From the NCBI GenBank assembly GCA_900769535.1, contig CAAGHB010000024.1:1-7512 (forward strand): a stretch of 7,512 nucleotides of DNA. Reading direction: 5' to 3'. The notes beneath the pieces are model-generated. The model was not told the origin of the DNA and did not search any database. It saw only the letters and a list, made by a program, of their open reading frames with translations. The position numbers and the translations under genes are program-made. Source of the DNA: Clostridia bacterium (GTDB lineage: Bacteria; Bacillota; Clostridia; Oscillospirales; Acutalibacteraceae). Shown here in pieces: positions 1 to 5,107 of the stretch. Positions within the stretch are counted from its first letter, which is position 1, and each line of letters begins with the position of its first letter.

Positions 1-20
1 GACGTGTGCTCTTCCGATCT
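1..20. other. Illumina TruSeq adapter remnant at the contig end
   Basis: The first 20 bases, GACGTGTGCTCTTCCGATCT, match the 3' end of the standard Illumina TruSeq index-side adapter (the strand ending in GCTCTTCCGATCT) at every position. This is untrimmed library sequence, not genome. Genomic sequence starts at about base 21, so only 28 bases of real upstream sequence remain in front of spoIIID and its promoter cannot be judged. Confidence 0.96.
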
Positions 21-48
21 TTACTATTCTGTATAGGGAGTTGAGAAT

Positions 49-297
49 ATGAAAGGAGCTTTCGAAGAAAGAGCTATTGAGCTCGGTCAATACATAATCA
101 AATCAGGCGCAACCGTGCGCGCAACAGCAAAGGTTTTTCATATTTCAAAATCCACCGTTCACAAGGACGTAGCCGAACGGCTGAAAACGATTGAACCGCA
201 ACTCTATGTTCAGGTAAAATCGATTCTCGACACTAACAAGGCGGAACGGCATATAAGAGGCGGTATGGCAACAAAAATTAAATATTCCAAAAAATAA
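49..297 (+). CDS. spoIIID: Stage III sporulation transcriptional regulator SpoIIID
   Basis: This 82-residue protein is a small DNA-binding regulator of the mother-cell line during sporulation. In Bacillus subtilis SpoIIID both activates and represses genes of the sigma-E regulon and helps switch on sigma-K. The sequence shows a helix-turn-helix at about residues 21-44, containing the family hallmark SKSTVHKD (33-40), followed by an acidic helix (EPQLYVQVKSIL). The tail is basic, with the conserved RHIRGG (68-72) and ATKIKYSKK, which contributes to DNA binding in the family. The B. subtilis protein is about 93 residues; clostridial versions are commonly shorter, so this looks full length. The ATG at 49 has GGGAG at 36-40, 8 bases upstream. 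The promoter lies beyond the contig end. The gene converges on aspS and shares a terminator with it. Identification rests on whole-length similarity recalled from the family. Confidence 0.96.
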   Translation: MKGAFEERAIELGQYIIKSGATVRATAKVFHISKSTVHKDVAERLKTIEPQLYVQVKSILDTNKAERHIRGGMATKIKYSKK

Positions 298-345
298 AAA
301 ATCGGTTCGCTGACACGTGCTTTGTGTAAGTGAACCGATTTTTTA
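291..345. terminator. Bidirectional intrinsic terminator between spoIIID and aspS
   Basis: A 16-bp stem (296-311 with 329-344, core ATCGGTTCGCT / AGTGAACCGAT) is followed by a T-run on the + strand. A matching A-run on the left (291-301) gives the - strand transcript its own U-run. The loop can form an inner ACAC/GTGT helix (313-316 with 324-327). The only imperfection, 309/331, is a G-U pair in the + transcript and a C-A mismatch in the - transcript. The hairpin begins within the spoIIID stop codon and lies 27 bases past the aspS stop, so it can end both convergent genes. Confidence 0.9.
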
Positions 346-371
346 TTTAAACTAATATTGTGGTTGCTTTC

Positions 372-2165
372 TTATTCCGACTTTTCGGTAACAGCAATCG
401 ATAGTTCAGCAAGCTGCTTTTGTTCGACAAAGTCCGGTGCGCCACTCATGAGTTCGCCTGAATTTGCAACCTTCGGGAATGCGATTACGTCGCGAATCGA
501 CTCGCAGCCGAGCATAAGCATAACAAGGCGGTCAAGTCCGTATGCCATTCCTCCGTGAGGCGGTGCGCCGTACTTGAAAGCGTCGATAAGGAAGCCAAAG
601 CGTTCCTGCGCATCCTCGTCGGTGAAGCCGAGCGCCTTGAACATACGCTGCTGCATTGACGGATCGTTAATTCTTATCGAGCCGCCGCCAATTTCGCAGC
701 CGTTGAGAACCATATCGTATGCCCTTGCGAGTACGCTTTCCGGCTCGGTTTCGAGACGTTCGATGTCTTCAATTCGCGGATGGGTAAACGGATGGTGCAT
801 GGCAACATAGCGGTCCTCTTCTTCGCTGTACTCAAAGAGCGGGAAGTCGCAAACCCAGAGGAAATTAAACTTGTTCGGGTCGATAAGGTCAAGACGCTTC
901 GCAATTTCGCAACGGAGGGCTCCGAGAGCGGCAAATACAACCTTATCCTTCGGGTCGGCAACGACGAGGATTACGTCGTTTTCCTTTGCATCAAGGCGAG
1001 TATGAATTGCCTCGACCTCGCTTTCGGAAAGGAACTTTTCAAACGATGAAGCTGTTCCGTCAGCCGTAAAGCGAGTAAACGCCAATCCCTTTGCGCCGTA
1101 ATCTTTGACAAATTCGGTGAGCTTGTCAATGACCTTGCGGGTGAGCTTATCAGCGGCGTTTTCGACCTTTATTGCGCGGACAGAACCGCCTTCGAGCGCA
1201 GAAGCGAATACCTTAAACTCGGAATTTTTAAGCAGGTCAGACAGGTCGCACAGTTCAAGCCCAAAACGCGTATCCGGCTTATCCGAGCCGAAGCGTTCCA
1301 TAGCCACCTTATACGGCATACGCTCGAACGGAGTCGGAATATCAATATCGAGCGTCTTTTTAAAGACGTATTTGATAAAGCCCTCGTTCATCGTCATTAC
1401 GTCATCCTCGTTTACAAATGACATTTCGAGGTCAATCTGGGTAAATTCGGGCTGACGGTCGGCTCTTAAATCCTCGTCTCTGAAACACCTTGCAACCTGC
1501 ATATAGCGGTCAAATCCCGACAGCATAAGAAGCTGCTTATAAAGCTGAGGTGACTGCGGCAAAGCAAAGAATTTTCCGTGATGGACACGTGACGGAACGA
1601 GATAGTCACGGGCTCCTTCGGGAGTTGATTTTACCATAATCGGTGTTTCTATTTCAACGAATCCGTTTTCGTCATAATAATCACGGGCGCACTTTACAAC
1701 CTTGTGTCTGAACATAATTGCGTTCTGAACAGGAGGACGGCGAAGGTCGAGATAACGATATTTAAGACGCAGTTCCTCCTTAACGTTCGTGCTTTCAAGA
1801 ATTTCGAACGGGGTTGTTTCGGATACCGACAATACCTTCAATTCAGTAGGGGTAATTTCGATTTCGCCGGTAGGAATTTCTTTATTTATCGAGGAACGTT
1901 CCCTGATTTCGCCGGTTGCTATAAGCACGTATTCCGAGCGAATCTGAAACGCCTTTTCAAAAATTTCCTTGTCGGTTTTTTCGTCAAATGCAAGCTGAAC
2001 GATTCCGCTTCTGTCGCGCAAATCAATAAAAATAAGCTGACCGAGGTCACGCTGACGCTGTACCCAGCCGCAAACGGTAACCTTTCGGCCGATATCGTCA
2101 CGTCTTAAATCCCCGCAATAATCGGTGCGCTTTAAGCCGTCCATTTTTTCTATATTCAAAGCCAT
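372..2165 (-). CDS. aspS: Aspartyl-tRNA synthetase (class II, bacterial type)
   Basis: This 597-residue protein charges tRNA-Asp with aspartate using ATP, in the cytoplasm. It has the full bacterial architecture. An N-terminal OB-fold anticodon-binding domain (about 15-110) carries GWVQRQRDLGQLIFIDLRDR at 33-52. The class II core includes the flipping loop TPEGARDYLVPSR (181-193), QSPQLYKQLLM (204-214) and motif 2, RCFRDEDLRADRQPEFTQID (226-245). The bacterial insertion (GAD) domain is at about 300-415. GGGSIRI lies at 493-499 and motif 3, GLDRLVML, at 543-550. L41 sits where discriminating bacterial AspRS have Leu, whereas enzymes that also charge tRNA-Asn often have His; this suggests an Asp-only enzyme, by inference. 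The ATG is preceded by GGAAAGGCGG (2175-2184). The gap to hisS is 19 bases, so the two are cotranscribed from the T-box leader upstream of hisS. Confidence 0.98.
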   Translation of the reverse strand: MALNIEKMDGLKRTDYCGDLRRDDIGRKVTVCGWVQRQRDLGQLIFIDLRDRSGIVQLAFDEKTDKEIFEKAFQIRSEYVLIATGEIRERSSINKEIPTGEIEITPTELKVLSVSETTPFEILESTNVKEELRLKYRYLDLRRPPVQNAIMFRHKVVKCARDYYDENGFVEIETPIMVKSTPEGARDYLVPSRVHHGKFFALPQSPQLYKQLLMLSGFDRYMQVARCFRDEDLRADRQPEFTQIDLEMSFVNEDDVMTMNEGFIKYVFKKTLDIDIPTPFERMPYKVAMERFGSDKPDTRFGLELCDLSDLLKNSEFKVFASALEGGSVRAIKVENAADKLTRKVIDKLTEFVKDYGAKGLAFTRFTADGTASSFEKFLSESEVEAIHTRLDAKENDVILVVADPKDKVVFAALGALRCEIAKRLDLIDPNKFNFLWVCDFPLFEYSEEEDRYVAMHHPFTHPRIEDIERLETEPESVLARAYDMVLNGCEIGGGSIRINDPSMQQRMFKALGFTDEDAQERFGFLIDAFKYGAPPHGGMAYGLDRLVMLMLGCESIRDVIAFPKVANSGELMSGAPDFVEQKQLAELSIAVTEKSE

Positions 2166-2184
2166 TTTTTATTTCCGCCTTTCC

Positions 2185-3522
2185 TTAATTCTTGGCGCCG
2201 ACCGATTTCAGCTGTTCATCAATCGATTCGGTCAGATTTTCAAGTGAGCTGGTTATCGTTAGGTCATAAATTTTATCCACAAGGCCGTCTGGAAGCTGGA
2301 CCTCGGTCTGCTCACCTGTACCCATACATTTAAGGTTCGCCTTTTTCTCAGCAATCTCGTTATCGCCGAGCACTACGGTGTATTTTGCGCCGATTTTGTT
2401 CGCATATTTCATCTGCGCTTTAAGTCCTCGTCCGACAATGTCGGTTTCGGCGAAAAAGCCCTCTTCACGAAGCATCGTTGCAAGTTTAAGCGCCATTTTT
2501 GCCGCATTATCGCCCATCGGTGCGATATAAACGTCGCAGGTCTTTTCCTGAGGCACTTCGCAGTCCTGTGCCTGCATAATCATATTGAGGCGTTCCAGTC
2601 CAACTGCAAATCCGAGAGCCGCTGTTTTCGGTCCGCCCATCTGCTCAACAAGCCCGTCATAGCGGCCTCCGCCGCAAACCGTCGACTGCGCTCCGAGGTC
2701 GGTGGAGACGAATTCGAAAACTGTACGAGTATAATAATCAAGTCCGCGCACGATGGTCGGGTTGACAGTGTATTTAATATTCATCTCGTCGAGATACGCC
2801 TTCACCTTATCAAAATGGTCACGGCAATCGTCACAAATATAGTCGAGAACGGTAGGTGCGTCCTTTGCAATACCTTTACAAACGGGTGACTTGCAATCGA
2901 GAATTCGCATCGGGTTACGGTCAAGTCGTCCGAGGCAGGTTTCGCAAAGCTCCTGCTTATGTGAACCGAAATATTCCCTCAGCGCATCATAAAACTTCGC
3001 ACGGCATTCGGGACAGCCAATCGAATTTATTTCGAGCGAAAGATTCTTTATTCCCAATGTCTCAAAGGCCGCTGACGCAAGTGAAATGACTTCGGCATCG
3101 GCTGCCGGCTCAGCGGCTCCAAAGCATTCTATACCAAACTGGTGAAATTCACGAAGACGTCCTGCCTGCGGCTTTTCGTAACGGTAGCAGGAGGTGACGT
3201 AGCTTACCTTTTGCGGCAGAGCTTCATTATGCAGTCCATGCTCCAAAAAGGCGCGAACTGCCCCCGCCGTACCCTCCGGACGCAAAGTAATTGAACGGCC
3301 GCCGTTGTCGTCGAATGTATACATCTCCTTTTGAACAACGTCGGTTGTGTCCCCTACCGACCTGACAAAAAGCTCGGTATGCTCGAAAACAGGGGTACGA
3401 ATTTCACGAAATCCGTATAACTTTGCCGTTTCGAGCAAGGTTTTTTCAATATGCTGCCAGCGATGACTTTCGGACGGCAAAACATCGCCTGTCCCTCTTA
3501 TTGCCTGAGTTAAAAGTGCCAT
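2185..3522 (-). CDS. hisS: Histidyl-tRNA synthetase
   Basis: This class II synthetase attaches histidine to tRNA-His. With the start chosen here it has 445 residues. Motif 1 is in the region 41-70 (PVFEHTELF). RPEGTAG is at 81-87, motif 2 is YRYEKPQAGRLREFHQFGIE (113-132), the histidine-specific RGLDYYTRTVFEF is at 259-271, and CGGGRYDGL (283-291) and ALGFAVGLERL motif 3 (302-312) follow. The C-terminal anticodon domain is about 328-412. The insertion domain carries four cysteine pairs (C170/C173, C193/C196, C210/C215, C230/C233), which look like zinc ligands. The reading frame is open back to a TTG at 3540, but ATG at 3520-3522 is the better start. AAAGGTGA lies 6-9 bases in front of it, and MALLTQAIRGTGD is the usual HisRS beginning. 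A TTG start would place the ribosome site inside the coding region and leave the U-run of the terminator directly upstream. It is the first gene of the hisS-aspS unit. Confidence 0.97.
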   Translation of the reverse strand: MALLTQAIRGTGDVLPSESHRWQHIEKTLLETAKLYGFREIRTPVFEHTELFVRSVGDTTDVVQKEMYTFDDNGGRSITLRPEGTAGAVRAFLEHGLHNEALPQKVSYVTSCYRYEKPQAGRLREFHQFGIECFGAAEPAADAEVISLASAAFETLGIKNLSLEINSIGCPECRAKFYDALREYFGSHKQELCETCLGRLDRNPMRILDCKSPVCKGIAKDAPTVLDYICDDCRDHFDKVKAYLDEMNIKYTVNPTIVRGLDYYTRTVFEFVSTDLGAQSTVCGGGRYDGLVEQMGGPKTAALGFAVGLERLNMIMQAQDCEVPQEKTCDVYIAPMGDNAAKMALKLATMLREEGFFAETDIVGRGLKAQMKYANKIGAKYTVVLGDNEIAEKKANLKCMGTGEQTEVQLPDGLVDKIYDLTITSSLENLTESIDEQLKSVGAKN

Positions 3523-3527
3523 AATTT

Positions 3528-3537
3528 TCACCTTTTT
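3528..3537 (-). promoter_or_regulatory. hisS ribosome binding site (decides ATG over TTG start)
   Basis: Read on the - strand, AAAAAGGTGA precedes ATG (3520-3522) with about 5 bases between. It lies downstream of the in-frame TTG at 3538-3540, so it can only serve the ATG and makes the HisRS start at 3522. It sits just after the T-box terminator U-run and is exposed only when transcription reads through. Confidence 0.8.
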
Positions 3538-3540
3538 CAA

Positions 3541-3589
3541 AAAAATAATAAAACCCGAACAAGCCCATTACAAAAAGGCCTGTTCGGGG
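3541..3589 (-). terminator. Regulated intrinsic terminator of the T-box leader
   Basis: On the - strand, CCCGAACAGGCC (3588-3577) and GGCTTGTTCGGG (3565-3554) form a 12-bp stem with one G-U pair and an 11-base loop. TTTTATTATTTTTTT follows and ends just before the hisS ribosome binding site. It forms by default when tRNA is charged and is prevented by the antiterminator. Confidence 0.92.
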
Positions 3590-3631
3590 ACGAATTTTTT
3601 TACCTAATGCACAATTCGCGGTGCCACCCCG
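3585..3631 (-). promoter_or_regulatory. T-box antiterminator
   Basis: CGGGG (3631-3627) pairs with CCCCG (3589-3585) as the lower helix, and CGAAUU (3618-3613) with AAUUCG (3596-3591) as the upper helix. The UGGCACCG bulge lies between them. This is the classical T-box antiterminator. The CCCCG strand is also the 5' arm of the terminator, so the two structures exclude each other. The antiterminator is stabilised when uncharged tRNA docks in the bulge. Confidence 0.88.
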
Positions 3632-3818
3632 ATTGACAAAATCCGCATTACAGCATCATTTTGCCCATCTTTTAAAAATTCTTTAACGCAGAAATACGGG
3701 GATATTTTATCCCAACTCACGAATATCTTCCCCCGCTGTTATTATCCAAAGCACGCTCTCAGTCGCGACGCGCTATCCCTGTCGGTAACGGCGATATACT
3801 ACTTTCGATCACAGTTTT

Positions 3819-3847
3819 TATATACTATTTTTTATGAGTGCAGAAAA
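3819..3847 (-). promoter_or_regulatory. Weak candidate promoter for the T-box/hisS-aspS transcript
   Basis: On the - strand, TTTTCT (3847-3842) and TATATA (3824-3819) are 17 bases apart, just after the mgsA stop, and place initiation near 3812, at the foot of stem I. The -35 matches the consensus at only three positions, and TAGTAT (3827-3822) is an alternative -10. No convincing terminator follows mgsA, so the leader may also be reached by readthrough from minD-mgsA. This is a position-based suggestion only. Confidence 0.35.
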
Positions 3848-3849
3848 AA

Positions 3850-4251
3850 TCAGCGGCGTTTTTGTATTTCGCGCCAATCAAGGTCCCCTCTTTCGAGGCC
3901 GTGAATAAGCATTTCCGCCGTTGCAATATTCGTTGCTACGGGGATATTATGCACGTCGCAAAGACGTAAAATATTCTTTTCGCTCGGTTCGTGATCCTTT
4001 ACCGTAAGGGGATCGCGGAACAAGAGAACAAGATCAATTTCGTCACAGCCGACACAGGCAGCAATCTGCTCTGCGCCGCCCTGTGCGCCGCTTAAAAACT
4101 TTTCAATTTTAAGTCCGGTAGCTTCGGAAACCACCTTTCCCGTTGAGCCGGTTGCACATATCTGATGACGGCTTAATATACCGCAATATGCGATACAAAA
4201 CTGAACCATCAATTCCTTCTTTGCATCATGTGCCATTAAAGCAACCTTCAT
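3850..4251 (-). CDS. mgsA: Methylglyoxal synthase family protein with altered active-site aspartates
   Basis: This 133-residue protein matches methylglyoxal synthase along its whole length. The enzyme converts dihydroxyacetone phosphate to methylglyoxal and phosphate in a glycolytic bypass. Visible landmarks are MAHDAKK (6-12, Asp9 = E. coli Asp20), the phosphate-binding ATGSTG (33-38), SGAQGGAEQI (54-63), FRDPLT (78-83, Asp80 = Asp91), HEP (His87 = His98), and the C-terminal PVATNIATAEMLIHGLERGDLDW. Ungapped comparison with the E. coli and B. subtilis proteins as I remember them puts Ala60 where catalytic Asp71 should be (GGD becomes GGA) and Ser90 where Asp101 should be (HEPD becomes HEPS). 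Each is followed by a Glu. The family is certain; methylglyoxal synthase activity is not, and the protein could be a ligand-binding relative. The ATG is preceded by GGAG (4260-4263). It lies 31 bases after minD and is probably cotranscribed with it. Confidence 0.88.
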   Translation of the reverse strand: MKVALMAHDAKKELMVQFCIAYCGILSRHQICATGSTGKVVSEATGLKIEKFLSGAQGGAEQIAACVGCDEIDLVLLFRDPLTVKDHEPSEKNILRLCDVHNIPVATNIATAEMLIHGLERGDLDWREIQKRR

Positions 4252-4282
4252 TTTTCACACTCCATATCCTTGTATCCGTGTT

Positions 4283-5020
4283 TCATATCTTGCTAATCTT
4301 TTTAAGAGGGATATTCATTCCGCATATTCGCTTGACAATTCGACCACAGGCCTTTGCCGCCTTACCCTTTATAATGGGACGTCCCTTTTTCATTATCTTT
4401 TCGTCAAAGGGAACGATACCGAGCAGCTGTATGCCTGTATCGTCGATTATACCGTCGATGAGGCGAATATCGCGTCGCTTTAAATATCGGCGGTCAAAGC
4501 GATTTATTACCATACGGACTGTTTTTGTCCCTTTTTCGTCGATAAGGTCATTAACCCTTGCGGCGTCACGGATACACACCGCATCGGGACTGACAACGAC
4601 GATTATTTCCTCAGCGCAACCAACGGCTGCCCTGAATCCACGACCGATACCGGCCGTTGAATCAATAAAAATATATTCGTATTTCTTTTTCAGTTCTTTA
4701 ATAAGAGTGGCGAGTCCGTTTCCGTCAAGCTCGCCGAATACGGCAGGCGCAGCTATAAAATCGACGCCGCTTTCGGATGGACAAACAGCCGCATCAATGT
4801 CGCAACGGTCATTTAAAACGTCGCTGAGATTAAAAAGAACCTTTTCTGAAACGCCGAGCATTATATCGATACAGCTTAGCCCTTCGTCAGCGTCGATAAG
4901 AAGAATCTTTTTTCCCTGACGGGCAAGCTGCATACCGAGTGAGCAGGCCAATGTCGATTTTCCGACGCCGCCCTTTCCCGATACAACCGCTATTGCACGG
5001 CCTATGCGTTCATTTTCCAC
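4283..5020 (-). CDS. minD: Septum site-determining ATPase MinD
   Basis: This 245-residue P-loop ATPase of the MinD/ParA group binds the membrane when loaded with ATP and positions the division inhibitor MinC in rods. It shows a deviant Walker A SGKGGVGKST (14-23) with signature Lys16 and catalytic Lys21, the switch region DADEGLSCIDIMLG (43-56), Walker B IFID (117-120), and the MinD-typical STAGIGRGFRAAVGCAEEIIVVVSPD (121-146). The carboxy terminus (about 226-245, GRIVKRICGMNIPLKK) is basic and hydrophobic, as expected for the amphipathic membrane-targeting helix. The start is a GTG at 5020 with AAGGAGAG upstream; no in-frame ATG fits better. It has its own strong promoter in the 87-base gap behind mrdA. 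Neither minC, normally just upstream, nor minE, normally just downstream, is present. A FlhG-like or other MinD-family role is possible, but the motifs and the neighbouring mre genes favour MinD. Confidence 0.87.
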   Translation of the reverse strand: MENERIGRAIAVVSGKGGVGKSTLACSLGMQLARQGKKILLIDADEGLSCIDIMLGVSEKVLFNLSDVLNDRCDIDAAVCPSESGVDFIAAPAVFGELDGNGLATLIKELKKKYEYIFIDSTAGIGRGFRAAVGCAEEIIVVVSPDAVCIRDAARVNDLIDEKGTKTVRMVINRFDRRYLKRRDIRLIDGIIDDTGIQLLGIVPFDEKIMKKGRPIIKGKAAKACGRIVKRICGMNIPLKKISKI

Positions 5021-5028
5021 GGTTAAAA

Positions 5029-5036
5029 CTCTCCTT
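5029..5036 (-). promoter_or_regulatory. minD ribosome binding site (supports GTG start)
   Basis: AAGGAGAG on the - strand lies 8 bases before the GTG at 5018-5020. This strong, well-spaced site supports the GTG as start. The ATG five bases inside the gene is out of frame. Confidence 0.85.
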
Positions 5037-5039
5037 CTT

Positions 5040-5054
5040 GGTTAAATTTCAACC
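5040..5054. repeat. Short inverted repeat in the minD 5' untranslated region
   Basis: On the - strand GGTTGAAATTTAACC is a 15-base near-palindrome (GGTT/AACC ends, AAATTT centre). It sits between the predicted start point of the minD promoter and its ribosome binding site. GGTTAAA recurs on the + strand at 5021-5027. It could be an operator or a weak hairpin, or chance in AT-rich sequence. Confidence 0.4.
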
Positions 5055-5062
5055 TTTTTATG

Positions 5063-5091
5063 ATTTTAGCATAAAAAGCATATTTTGTCAA
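5063..5091 (-). promoter_or_regulatory. Consensus sigma-A promoter with extended -10 for minD-mgsA
   Basis: On the - strand a perfect -35 TTGACA (5091-5086) is separated by exactly 17 bases from the -10 TAAAAT (5068-5063, one mismatch to TATAAT). TG lies one base upstream of the -10 (5071-5070), giving the extended -10 form. The predicted start is near 5056, about 35 bases upstream of the minD GTG. It begins just 16 bases after the mrdA stop and would express minD and mgsA independently of mreD-mrdA. Confidence 0.88.
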
Positions 5092-5107
5092 AAGAAATAT
5101 GCCCGAA

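Larger units (their letters stand above)
3541..3815 (-). ncRNA. T-box riboswitch leader of hisS-aspS (probable Asp specificity)
   Basis: The leader is read on the - strand from about 3815 down to 3541. It carries the near-invariant T-box GGGGTGGCACCGCG (3630-3617). The UGGC bulge binds the uncharged tRNA end; its fourth base, C (3623), pairs with discriminator G73, which tRNA-Asp has, whereas tRNA-His has C73. In stem I, CGAA (3807-3804) pairs with UUCG (3723-3720). Below it is a kink-turn-like GUGA / UGA element. Above it, AGUA (3803-3800) faces GAA followed by GAU (3727-3725) and a purine, the usual specifier position, giving an Asp codon. The upper helix pairs 3793-3786 with 3741-3734 with one mismatch. 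The apical part contains GACUGAGAGC. A perfect GGGAUA/UAUCCC hairpin (3713-3699) and a stem III candidate (3665-3658 with 3642-3635) follow. The 5' side of the specifier loop is longer than usual, so the exact codon is inferred. Confidence 0.93.

Noticed and set aside
21..48. Sigma-E-type promoter for spoIIID
   Set aside because: Only 28 genomic bases precede the start, and no -35/-10 pair can be placed in them; the true promoter is beyond the adapter junction.
1704..2108. Open frame of 134 codons on the + strand inside aspS
   Set aside because: It lies wholly antisense to the OB-fold region of AspRS, has low-complexity Phe/Asn/Arg composition and resembles no family.
3523..3540. Extended hisS start at the TTG codon (MKKVKI- extension)
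   Set aside because: The ribosome binding site AAAGGTGA lies inside this extension, and the T-box terminator U-run sits directly before the TTG; HisRS normally begins near MALLTQAIRGT.
3850..3885. Intrinsic terminator at the end of mgsA
   Set aside because: Only a 4-bp GGCG/CGCC stem with a long loop, separated by five bases from the T-run; too weak to call.
4143..4919. Long open frame on the + strand (258 codons) antisense to minD and mgsA
   Set aside because: It is a shadow of minD/mgsA, rich in Ser, Arg, Pro and Ile, with no recognisable domain and no ribosome binding site, while the opposite frame holds clear conserved motifs.
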